A stretch of DNA of 64,000 bases from Paenibacillus harenae (lineage in GTDB: Bacteria > Bacillota > Bacilli > Paenibacillales > Paenibacillaceae): NCBI RefSeq assembly GCF_030812415.1, contig NZ_JAUSST010000001.1, positions 62,001 through 126,000 on the forward strand, given 5' to 3'. The notes beneath the pieces are model-generated. The model did no database searches, was not told where the DNA came from, and was given only the letters and a program-made list of their open reading frames with translations. The number at the start of each line of letters is the position of its first letter. Position 1 is the first letter of the stretch. The position numbers were made by a program, and so were the translations under genes. This document shows, piece by piece, positions 24,702-32,253 of this stretch.

Positions 24702-25673
24702 TTATACAGCATGATAAGCCTGTTTGCCTCGTTTCCGCTTTAACAGCTCAGGCAAAGCGATTCCGATTAGAACCGCAGCAACTCCCGCCCATTGAAGCGC
24801 GCTTACGTACTCATTCAGTACGAAGGCCGACATCATAACCGCAACGGGCAGCTCGGAGGCGCCAAGAATGCCTGCCATCCCTTCCCCGATTCTCGGAACG
24901 CCGACTGCGAACAATACGGGTGGAATGAAAGCGCCGAAGAAACCAAGCATTAGGCCGATCAAGAACAAGCCTCCCCACAACGTTCCGTCGAACAGAAAGG
25001 CCGGCGTGAAAAGAATGAATACGAGCGCCAATGCACCTGCCAGCATCCATGCGCTGCGGTAAGCAGGGTGCGCGCCGGGAACGGCTTTGCCGCTGAACCA
25101 AATGAACAGCGTATAGCTGACAGCCGACAATAACCCCAATATCACGCCGGTCATATTGAATTGGGAAGTACCTTGTTCAAGTATGCCTGCAGCGAGCAGC
25201 GTTCCGACAAGCAATACGGCAAGGCCTAGCATCATCGGGCCGCTTGGCCGTCTGCGCTGGCGAACCGCTTGAACGACGATGCTGATCCACGTGAACTGGA
25301 ATAGCAGGATAATCGCGAGCGAAGCCGGTATATGCTTAAGCGATTGGTAGTAGAGCAGACCGGTTATCGCGGTCGGTGCGCCTGCAGCCATTAGCAGAAG
25401 ACGCTGCTTCCAAGTCAGTCTTGATCCGGGCGGCTTATTCGCAATACCGCTGACAGTAGTAGTCGACTGCGAATCCAATTCGTCCCGCTTCGATAGCCGT
25501 CGCTCTCTCCATTTTGTGAATAGTGCCAGTGCCCAAGCAAGTATGAACCCCATCAGCAATTGACTGCCTACAACCTCGCCCAGCTTGTAGCCTTGACCGT
25601 AAGCAAAGACAACGATGGTGGACAATATGCCGTAGCTTGCGGCTCCTAGAAATACGGATAATAAATACTTCAT
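24702..25673 (-). CDS. EamA/DMT-family exporter
   Basis: 323 residues with ten membrane helices in two repeats of five, the EamA layout of the drug/metabolite transporter superfamily. The first repeat ends with LAIILLFQFTWISIVVQAV and the second has GILGASELPVAVMMSAFVLNEYVSALQWAGVAAVLIGI. An insert rich in charged residues (about 56-85) separates helix 2 from helix 3. Members export amino acids, nucleobases or other small metabolites. The gene has its own promoter and a leader that resembles a purine riboswitch working as an ON switch, suggesting export of a purine-related compound. No other gene is in the unit. Confidence 0.9.
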   Translation of the reverse strand: MKYLLSVFLGAASYGILSTIVVFAYGQGYKLGEVVGSQLLMGFILAWALALFTKWRERRLSKRDELDSQSTTTVSGIANKPPGSRLTWKQRLLLMAAGAPTAITGLLYYQSLKHIPASLAIILLFQFTWISIVVQAVRQRRRPSGPMMLGLAVLLVGTLLAAGILEQGTSQFNMTGVILGLLSAVSYTLFIWFSGKAVPGAHPAYRSAWMLAGALALVFILFTPAFLFDGTLWGGLFLIGLMLGFFGAFIPPVLFAVGVPRIGEGMAGILGASELPVAVMMSAFVLNEYVSALQWAGVAAVLIGIALPELLKRKRGKQAYHAV

Positions 25674-25724
25674 GCGTAGTTGATGCTCCCTTCTTGCTGC
25701 TGCTGCCCCGATCCTTTGAACGCA

Positions 25725-25855
25725 AACAAAAAATCCTAACCCCGAATACGGTTTAATCGTGAGATTAACCGATATTCGTAGTTAGGAAGTATAGGCTTCC
25801 AGTAGAGACCCTCACCCTGTTCCAACTCGTTAAGCTGTGAGGTTATACGATTGAT
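25725..25855 (-). promoter_or_regulatory. Purine-riboswitch-like leader of the EamA exporter
   Basis: The minus-strand RNA contains, in order, J1/2 TATAA (25847-25843), P2 CCTCA/TGAGG, J2/3 GTCTCTAC, P3 GGAAG-CCTATA-CTTCC, J3/1 ACTACG, and P1 strands TCGT/ACGA: the core order and bases of the purine riboswitch fold, with C at the specificity position 74 (guanine type). P2 is unusual: instead of a seven-base loop it carries an extra stem CAGCTT/GAGTTG and a GAACAGGG bulge. The 3' strands of P3 and P1 are also the 5' arm of a long terminator (CCTAAC...GTTAGG, then ATTTTTTG, 25786-25726), so ligand binding should allow read-through (ON). Confidence 0.62.
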
Positions 25856-25883
25856 ATGTTATTGTTTCCGAACAACAACTCGT

Positions 25884-25912
25884 ATGTTACACGACAAGTG
25901 AACTATTGTCAA
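25884..25912 (-). promoter_or_regulatory. Promoter of the EamA transcription unit
   Basis: Perfect TTGACA (25912-25907) and TAACAT (25889-25884) with a 17-base spacer on the minus strand, placing the start near 25877, just ahead of the riboswitch-like fold. Confidence 0.7.
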
Positions 25913-25971
25913 TCGGTGCATCGCAAAAATTCGTCTGGTTTATTATTGAAGCTAACCTGTACGGCCGCTTA

Positions 25972-26739
25972 CTAAGCAGCCATTAGCATACTTGCGCCGC
26001 TATCGTATGAATACGCTCCGTTAAAGACAGCGCCTGTACCGACTGCTTGCGGTTTCCGCCTGCCAATAATGCCAGACACGACAGCAGGTACGAGCTGTTC
26101 CTGCTGCATAAGCTCGATCAGCATGGCAATATCGTTCATCTGATACGCATTTGCCAGCGCTTGGACGTATGCGATGTCAGCGGAATGACTGTTCTGTGAC
26201 TCCGTCTTTCTATCCTCAATCAGGTCCCGCTTAACGAAGGCAAGCGATTGACGGGCCCGGTGCAAGGCGGCTTTGACCGCGCCTTCGGTCGTACGGAGCA
26301 ATTGAGCGGCTTCGGTCGCCGAATAATCAAGCACGTCGCGCAGCAAAAAAACGGTTCTTTGCAGCGGGGGCAAATGCCTGACGAGTGAATGGAACAATCG
26401 CTCGATCTCGAAGACGGAATGACTGCTGTCAACGATTAGACCGTCAACGTTATTGATACGATTTTGCAACAGTTTGAGAGTGACGTCCTTCCTTCTGGAC
26501 TGATCGATCCACGTCGTCTTTGCAATCCGAAGAAGAAGCGCCTCCGGGTTTTGGTGCCCTTTCGACCGGAGAACGGGTAACGCTTTGAGCCATGTATCTT
26601 GGGCTAAGTCCTCCGCGTCATGTCCCGACTTCGTAATCGACAAGCAATATCGGCGTACGGTTGCATGCAACTGGTCGATTGGGATTCCGACTGTCTGGAT
26701 CGTATCCGTCTTCATGGAACGTGCTTGCTTTAATGTCAT
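25972..26739 (-). CDS. ECF-type RNA polymerase sigma factor with C-terminal extension
   Basis: 255 residues from ATG 26739, which has AAGGAGG upstream. Region 2 (about 30-95) includes GHDAEDLAQDTWLKALPVL and region 4 (about 120-175) LPPLQRTVFLLRDVLDYSATEAAQLLRTTEGAVKAALHRAR in segments. About 75 residues follow region 4, ending in a Gly/Ala-rich tail; no SnoaL-like or anti-sigma domain is obvious and no anti-sigma gene is adjacent. The extension may take over control. It is monocistronic and divergent from clpP. Target promoters are unknown. Confidence 0.85.
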   Translation of the reverse strand: MTLKQARSMKTDTIQTVGIPIDQLHATVRRYCLSITKSGHDAEDLAQDTWLKALPVLRSKGHQNPEALLLRIAKTTWIDQSRRKDVTLKLLQNRINNVDGLIVDSSHSVFEIERLFHSLVRHLPPLQRTVFLLRDVLDYSATEAAQLLRTTEGAVKAALHRARQSLAFVKRDLIEDRKTESQNSHSADIAYVQALANAYQMNDIAMLIELMQQEQLVPAVVSGIIGRRKPQAVGTGAVFNGAYSYDSGASMLMAA

Positions 26740-26928
26740 GAGCCAGCCTCCTTGACGCTTATCGTTTAAGTAAGTTCCACACATCAAACATAGTGCCTTC
26801 TAATAAGAAAACGATTGAGATTAACATAAGGATACGCCAAATAAAACTTTTTGTTAACCGTATCTTCTGCCATTGGCCGTTCGTTTACGTAACGAAATCG
26901 AAATCAGTAGCATACGGAGGTAATGAAG

Positions 26929-27513
26929 ATGAGTTCCTATGTACCTTATGTTGTGGAGCAGACTGGGCGCGGCGAGCGATCGTACGATATTTATTCCAGG
27001 CTGCTGAAGGATCGGATTATTATTTTGGGCTCAGCGATCGATGATCAGGTAGCGAATAGCATTATTGCTCAGATGTTATATTTGGCTGCCGAGGATCCCG
27101 ATAAAGAGATATCGTTATACATCAACAGCCCAGGCGGATCCACGACGGCCGGTTTCGCGATTTTTGACACGATGCAATACTTGAAGCCGCCCGTGCATAC
27201 GATCTGCGCCGGTTTCGCGGCATCGTTCGCAGCTATTCTGTTGCTGGCTGGCGCTAAGGGCAAGCGGTTCGCGCTGCCGAACAGCGAGATTATGATCCAT
27301 CAGCCGCATGGCGGGGCTCAAGGTCAAGCAAGCGATATTGCCATAAGCGCGAAGCGGATCATCAACATTCGTTCCAAGCTGAATAGCATCGCCGCGGAAC
27401 GAACCGGGCAGCCGATCGAGCGTATCGAGAAGGACATGGACCGGGATTATTTTATGTCCGCCGAAGAAGCGCTTGAATATGGAATCATCGATAAGGTTAT
27501 AACATCGTTATAG
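26929..27513 (+). CDS. clpP: ClpP-type serine protease (second ClpP form)
   Basis: 194 residues. The catalytic triad is Ser99 in [16 protein letters not shown], His124 in MIHQPHGG and Asp173 in DRDYF. The protein begins directly at the mature region ([30 protein letters not shown]) without a propeptide. The Ser-containing helix (GFAASFA) differs from the housekeeping GMAASMG, as in ClpP2-type paralogues. It would form the proteolytic barrel working with Clp ATPases in the cytosol. ATG 26929 is eight bases after GGAGG; an ATG at 26923 is too close to it. Divergent from the ECF sigma gene. Confidence 0.93.
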   Translation: MSSYVPYVVEQTGRGERSYDIYSRLLKDRIIILGSAIDDQVANSIIAQMLYLAAEDPDKEISLYINSPGGSTTAGFAIFDTMQYLKPPVHTICAGFAASFAAILLLAGAKGKRFALPNSEIMIHQPHGGAQGQASDIAISAKRIINIRSKLNSIAAERTGQPIERIEKDMDRDYFMSAEEALEYGIIDKVITSL

Positions 27514-27524
27514 CCGGCACGACA

Positions 27525-27995
27525 TTAATATGAAGCTGGACCGGGAAGCTGCGGCTTCCCTGCCCTGGCTTCAACTGTAAATACACCATTCTTCGATGTG
27601 ACGTCGTAGATGTCGTCGAACCCTTCGTCCCATGTCGGCTGCTGAAGCTTCTTCATGACGCTCCTGATGCCGATTTCCGGTATCTTTGCTTTGCCGCTTC
27701 GCCCTTCATTCCGATTTATCGACTCCAGGTAGTCCGGCACGAAATAATAGCCTACGATTCGGAACCGATGCGCTTGCGCCTTGTCGATGTATGCTTTGCG
27801 ATCCTCCGCCGTCGGATTCGTATTATCGACGACGAAAGGCTGCTTTGCCTGCAATAAGGCGTCCAGAAGAATCGCTTCGCGGCGGCGCGTTCGAAGCATA
27901 TCCATGTTAAGCCGCATATGCGTCTCGTACCATTTTTCCTTGAAAAACGTCGATTTCCCCGCTGCTTGCAGTCCTACGAATAGGAGCATCTCCAT
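27525..27995 (-). CDS. P-loop polynucleotide-kinase-like protein (AAA_33)
   Basis: 156 residues. A kinase Walker A, GLQAAGKST (8-16), opens the protein, followed by NMDMLRTRRREAILLDALLQAKQPFVVDNTNP, the typical lid/Walker B region of T4-Pnkp-like 5'-OH kinases (VVDNTNPT). It ends without a phosphatase domain. The ATG is only two bases after the stop of the Thg1-like gene, so both are made from one message. A role in phosphorylating 5' ends of broken RNA before Thg1-like repair is an inference from this pairing. Confidence 0.85.
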   Translation of the reverse strand: MEMLLFVGLQAAGKSTFFKEKWYETHMRLNMDMLRTRRREAILLDALLQAKQPFVVDNTNPTAEDRKAYIDKAQAHRFRIVGYYFVPDYLESINRNEGRSGKAKIPEIGIRSVMKKLQQPTWDEGFDDIYDVTSKNGVFTVEARAGKPQLPGPASY

Positions 27996-27997
27996 TC

Positions 27998-28747
27998 TTA
28001 CTCATCCTTATCCCGAGCATGACTTGAATATACGTATTGGTTAATGTAAGCCCTATTCTGCGAGAACACGGGCGTCTCATGGTCGACCTCCCAGCGGTTG
28101 CGAACGACATCGCCCACTTGCAAAGGCTGCTTCGTAATGCAAACGCCGCGTTTCTGCCACACCGGAAGCTCATTCCAGTTAATGCCCTTCGCTGTGAAAA
28201 GCTTGTCCTGCGTTTTTTTGCCATCCAATCCTTGCAGCTCGCTCTGCGGGAAGTGCGCCTGGGCTACCATCGAGATGCTGTTCTTGGTCGCATCCTGCTG
28301 CCGCCATAGGAAGTAGTTCGTCACTTCGTCTTCCGGAAGCACCCACGCCCGGCTGTCGAAGAACGCCAGCTCTTTGTCCGGATACACGCTGCGCATAATA
28401 TCATTGAATTTCGCCGTTGCCATAGCGGCCGATACGGACACCATCTTCTGTATATTATTGTCATACCAAGCTTGTGTGGTCAGCTTATCATTGTTCGTCA
28501 GCAAAATCGATATTTCATCGCTTTGATGGTAAACGAGCTTGCAGCCCATCAGCTGTCCGGCCAAATATTTGCACGTTTCCCAGAACGCTTGCGTAAGCTT
28601 CGCGTCAAACGGTTTGTTGAGCCCTCGCGTAAAGGTATGAAAATGACACCCGTCCAACCGCAGCAAAACCGGCATGCGTCTAGGCAAGCTGTGGCGAAAC
28701 GCGTGTTCGTATCCTTTCATTCGATTGCCGAAATCATCGTTCTTCAT
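27998..28747 (-). CDS. Thg1-like protein (3'-5' RNA polymerase / tRNA-His guanylyltransferase family)
   Basis: 249 residues. The N-terminus MKNDDFGNRMKGYE and VLLRLDGCHFHTFTRG carry the first metal-binding Asp (Asp32) and Gly33; YHQSDEIS provides Asp77-Glu78; the FDSRAWVLP and NYFLWRQQDATKNS segments also match Thg1. The palm domain adds nucleotides to the 5' end of tRNA. Bacteria make tRNA-His with G-1 encoded, so bacterial Thg1-like proteins are thought to repair 5'-truncated tRNAs rather than add G-1. It is co-transcribed with a polynucleotide-kinase-like gene. This is an uncommon gene in Bacillota. Confidence 0.92.
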   Translation of the reverse strand: MKNDDFGNRMKGYEHAFRHSLPRRMPVLLRLDGCHFHTFTRGLNKPFDAKLTQAFWETCKYLAGQLMGCKLVYHQSDEISILLTNNDKLTTQAWYDNNIQKMVSVSAAMATAKFNDIMRSVYPDKELAFFDSRAWVLPEDEVTNYFLWRQQDATKNSISMVAQAHFPQSELQGLDGKKTQDKLFTAKGINWNELPVWQKRGVCITKQPLQVGDVVRNRWEVDHETPVFSQNRAYINQYVYSSHARDKDE

Positions 28748-28999
28748 CTCGTAAATCTCCCTTCTGAGGCTAAACTATATTCGCTGCGGCATGCTTTATT
28801 TCATTCCCGCGGGAAGTATGGACCCGGACAAAGCGGCCCGAGATATCGATGATCGTGGAAATGGCGGACGTCAGGCAAATCCAGCGACTCTCGGGGCATA
28901 CGATGGCATACGAGCTTCACTGCTATTTTTAATGGTAGCAAGGCGGTATGGAATGACCGTCCGTCTCTGGCGATATTCGGAGTTCTTAGCTGATTGACG

Positions 29000-29434
29000 A
29001 AAAAAATGAGTGTTAAACAGCTTGCTGTGCGTAAATTGGCGCAGATTTTTCAGGAAATTCTGGAATGCCGCCGAATGATGCGTTTTCCTTGAACGAATAT
29101 GATTTATGATCACATCTGGAATCGGCGATGGACCGCTCTTCCAGTTTTCTTTCTTCTTTGAAAGGCGGTAATGACCGTAAACGAGCTTCTCTTGCCAGTT
29201 CACGTCTTTTGGAGAAAATCGATAGATAAGCAGTTGCCGGTCTTTGGCGGCAGTGCGCATCAATTTGCTTACCATAGGAGTAGCGCCGTCGGCAAGTATT
29301 CCAATGACGGGGCCCAGACGAATAATGCCGTTGCGAAAAAGGGCATGAAACGTATTGCCCGAAGGTATCGGACAAGAATGGAATAGTTTGTGCGATAGGA
29401 CGAGGATGCGATCTTGTACGGTCGCGGTCGTCTC
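29000..29434 (-). pseudogene. Remnant of a YheC/YheD-type endospore coat-associated ATP-grasp protein
   Basis: Reading on the minus strand without a start codon, residues resembling a YheC/YheD N-terminal region appear: VQDRILVLSHKLFHS, NGIIRLGPVIGILADG, RFSPKDVNWQ, SPIPDVIINHI, LFNTHFF. An in-frame TGA stands just before this stretch (29437-29435), and the similarity stops after LFNTHFF near an A/T run (about 29000). The ATP-grasp C-terminal domain of about 200 residues is missing. The gap 28748-28990 beyond it holds nothing recognisable. It is a truncated, decayed copy. Confidence 0.75.
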
Positions 29435-29596
29435 TCATTAAGTTATGGGGCATCCGTCCACTCGACACGGTATATGCCTATTCAATGTCTATTCTGTTGC
29501 AATTGCAGCACGATAATCCCCTGTGTCCGCAACAAGATGCATGAAAAAACCATCCCAGTAGATCTGCTGCTGGAATGGCTTTCGTCTTTTTTATGG

Positions 29597-30652
29597 CTAG
29601 TCGTGCAGAGCGGCTTGGCGTTTCATTAGATCTTCAAGGACGATACAAGCCATCGCTTCGATGACAGGCACGACGCGCGGGCAGATGCAAGGGTCATGAC
29701 GGCCTTCCGTCACGATGATCTGCTCCTCGCCGCGAACGTTCATCGTCTGCTGCGGCTTCGAAATCGAAGAGGTCGGCTTCACCGCGACGCGGAATACGAT
29801 TTCTTCGCCGTTGCTAATGCCGCCGACGATACCGCCCGCGTTGTTCGTCATATACCCTTCGGCGTTCATTTGATCGTTATGCTCGCTGCCCAGCATGCCT
29901 GCGGCGCTGAACCCCGCGCCGAACTCGATGCCTTTGATCGCGCCAATCGACAGCATCGCCTTCGCCAGTTCCGCATCGAGCTTATCGAATACTGGCTCAC
30001 CGACTCCCGGCTTCACGCCGCGAATGCGGCATTCGACAATGCCTCCGCAGCTATCGCCGACGGCCGCAAGCTCTTCAATGCGTTTCACCATTTTCTCCGC
30101 CGCTGCGGGATCGCATGCACGGACAGGGTTCTTCTCGATCGATTCCTCAACGAACGATTCGCACTTGATGCCTCCGATTTCCTTCGAATAGGCAACGAGG
30201 CTGACGCCTCTTCGCTCGAGCAGCTTGCGCGCAACCGCGCCTGCGGCTACACGGCCGGCCGTCTCGCGACCGGATGCCCTCCCGCTTCCGCGATGATCCC
30301 TTATTCCGTATTTGCTCAAATAAGTGAAGTCCGCATGTCCAGGGCGGAACGCATGCTGAATGTCGCTGTACGCTTCAGGCCGCATGTCCTTGTTATGCAG
30401 CATAATGAATAGCGGGGTTCCCGTCGTCTTTCCTTCGAATACGCCCGACATTATGTTAATGATGTCGTACTCCTTGCGGGGTGTCGTCACGGACGATTGC
30501 CCCGGCTTGCGACGATCCATCTGCACTTGAATATAAGGCTCGTCGATCTCCACGCCTGGCGTTACTCCGTCTATAATGACCCCAACCGCTTCGCCATGCG
30601 ATTCGCCGAATGTCGTAACTTTAAATGCTTCTCCATATGAACTTCCTGGCAT
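29597..30652 (-). CDS. aroC: Chorismate synthase
   Basis: 351 residues. Conserved family segments are FGESHGEAVGVIIDGVTPG (first signature), QSSVTTPRKEYD, FRPGHADFTYLSKYGIRDHRGSGRASGRETAGRVAAGA in parts (second signature), and NAGGIVGGISNGEEI with RHDPCICPRVVPVIEAM near the end. It converts EPSP to chorismate with reduced FMN, the last shikimate-pathway step. AGGAGG lies nine bases before ATG 30652. The gene stands alone with a divergent LysR regulator; no other aro gene is in the window. The length is close to the shorter AroC forms. Confidence 0.95.
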   Translation of the reverse strand: MPGSSYGEAFKVTTFGESHGEAVGVIIDGVTPGVEIDEPYIQVQMDRRKPGQSSVTTPRKEYDIINIMSGVFEGKTTGTPLFIMLHNKDMRPEAYSDIQHAFRPGHADFTYLSKYGIRDHRGSGRASGRETAGRVAAGAVARKLLERRGVSLVAYSKEIGGIKCESFVEESIEKNPVRACDPAAAEKMVKRIEELAAVGDSCGGIVECRIRGVKPGVGEPVFDKLDAELAKAMLSIGAIKGIEFGAGFSAAGMLGSEHNDQMNAEGYMTNNAGGIVGGISNGEEIVFRVAVKPTSSISKPQQTMNVRGEEQIIVTEGRHDPCICPRVVPVIEAMACIVLEDLMKRQAALHD

Positions 30653-30765
30653 ATCATGTTGCCTCCTGTAGCTGCTGCTTGATTTATGTCCTCATTATAA
30701 TTTAGTATATGAAATAAATGAAATCGTAATATCGATGTCTTGTCATAGAGAGGATCTATATCATA

Positions 30766-31650
30766 ATGCTGATGAATATGGAATGGTATCGCATCTTCCT
30801 TCATACGGCCCGCTCGGGCAACCTAACCAAAGCTGCCGTCGAGCTTCACATCACGCAGCCGTCCGTCAGCTATGCTATTAAGCAGCTAGAGGAAGGCTTG
30901 CAGGTCAAGCTGTTCGATCGGTTGTCTAGAGGCGTTCAATTGACGGCAGAAGGTGCAGCGCTCTTCGATTTCGTGCAGAAGTCTTTCCATCTGCTTGATG
31001 CAGGCGAAGCGCGCATGCAGGCGTTGCGAAAGCTCACTGCGGGAGAGCTTCGCATCGGGGCTAGCGGGCCGATTATGAAGCATGTGCTTCTCTCGCCGCT
31101 TGACAGCTTCCATGCTCAATACCCGGAGGTGCGAGTCAGACTTTCCCAAGGCAAATCATCCGATATCCGTACGAAGCTGAAGGAAGGCCATATCGACGTT
31201 GGGCTTGTCCATCTTCCGTTCGCCGATCCCGAGCTCATCGTCCGTCCGCTCGTCACGATTCAGGATTGCTTCGTCGTAGGAGAGGCCTACCGCGAATGGA
31301 CGGAAGAAGTTAACGATCCGTCCGTGCTTACAAAAATACCGCTTCTGCTCTTAACGCAAGGAAGCAGCACCAGGCGGTTCGTCGACCAGTGGCTGGCTTC
31401 GCAAGGCGTGCAAGCGGAAGCGGATATTGAATTGAGCAGTATAGATATGCTAATTGAATTTGCTATTCGCGGCTATGGGGCTGCATTCATTACAGAGTCC
31501 TTCGTCCGGGAAGAGCTGGGCAGCGGCAAGCTGCATTCTCTTAAGCTAACCGCCAATCCGCCGGTGCGCGAGATCGGAATTGCCGTACGTGCGGATCGTT
31601 CGTTGTCGATGCCCGCGGAGCGTTTCGTCGAATTGCTTGAGAACGTCTAG
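30766..31650 (+). CDS. LysR-family transcriptional regulator
   Basis: 294 residues. An N-terminal winged helix (about 5-65) reads FLHTARSGNLTKAAVELHITQPSVSYAIKQLEEGL in segments, followed by the LysR substrate-binding domain (ELRIGASGPIMKHVLLSPL onward) with the typical GSSTRRFVDQWL pocket loop. A GAGAGG sequence is rather far from the first ATG; ATGs at 30772 and 30778 are alternatives. Divergent from aroC across 113 bp, so control of aroC is possible, but no ligand can be deduced. Confidence 0.9.
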   Translation: MLMNMEWYRIFLHTARSGNLTKAAVELHITQPSVSYAIKQLEEGLQVKLFDRLSRGVQLTAEGAALFDFVQKSFHLLDAGEARMQALRKLTAGELRIGASGPIMKHVLLSPLDSFHAQYPEVRVRLSQGKSSDIRTKLKEGHIDVGLVHLPFADPELIVRPLVTIQDCFVVGEAYREWTEEVNDPSVLTKIPLLLLTQGSSTRRFVDQWLASQGVQAEADIELSSIDMLIEFAIRGYGAAFITESFVREELGSGKLHSLKLTANPPVREIGIAVRADRSLSMPAERFVELLENV

Positions 31651-31660
31651 ACTCGTCTAG

Positions 31661-32194
31661 CTAGACTGGAGTAGATGAAACAACCTCCCATCTATGGCGG
31701 TACTGCTCCAGCTTTGCATGAAGCCGGTCCGGCTCTGACGATACAATAAGCCGCAGCTTCACAATCCAATCCTCGAACGAAGAATACGAGGCAAACTGAT
31801 TCGCTGTCTCTGGCGTCAGGTATAGGAAGTACGGGGCCGGATACGTCTCGGCAATATGCCGAAGGACAGAATCAATGGGCGTATACTTCTTGCGTTTGCC
31901 GTCCAGACGATCGACGATGACCTCTTCTCTGCCGGATTCCCGCTTCCATTCGTGAAGCCTGTCTTCACGCTTGTAATATGCGCTGACCGGCGACTTCGCC
32001 ATCCGTCTAACGCTCTCCTCGTGCAGCGGATACAGCACGAACTTGGCAAATGATTTCTCCCTGGCGACCGCTGCCGCAATCTCCAGCTCCTGATCGGATA
32101 TTGCCTCGAAGGAGTCATAGAAGATAAGCGTCCCTTTCCTCGTCTCGGGGGCTGGCTCGTAGCCAAAAGGCACTTTCATATTATCGTTGGTCAT
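31661..32194 (-). CDS. Hypothetical protein of unrecognised family
   Basis: 177 residues from ATG 32194, seven bases after GGAGG. The protein is soluble, with an alpha/beta look: GTLIFYDSFEAISDQELEIAAAVAREKSFAKFVLYPL (about 19-55, strand-helix-strand) followed by a basic helical part (YYKREDRLHEWKRESGREEV) and a C-terminal region PYFLYLTPETANQFASYSSFEDW. The early strand-helix-strand recalls nucleotidyltransferase-like Rossmann folds, but no HIGH or other catalytic motif is present. It follows the solute-binding lipoprotein gene by 59 bp. I do not recognise it. Confidence 0.75.
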   Translation of the reverse strand: MTNDNMKVPFGYEPAPETRKGTLIFYDSFEAISDQELEIAAAVAREKSFAKFVLYPLHEESVRRMAKSPVSAYYKREDRLHEWKRESGREEVIVDRLDGKRKKYTPIDSVLRHIAETYPAPYFLYLTPETANQFASYSSFEDWIVKLRLIVSSEPDRLHAKLEQYRHRWEVVSSTPV

Positions 32195-32253
32195 TCCAAT
32201 TCCTCCATCCAATCTCTGTATATGCTTCTCATTATACCCTGAGCGGCAGCAAA

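Noticed and set aside
29696-30412. A 238-codon open frame on the plus strand
   Set aside because: It lies wholly antisense to the well-conserved aroC gene, has no ribosome-binding site and a composition expected from the opposite strand.
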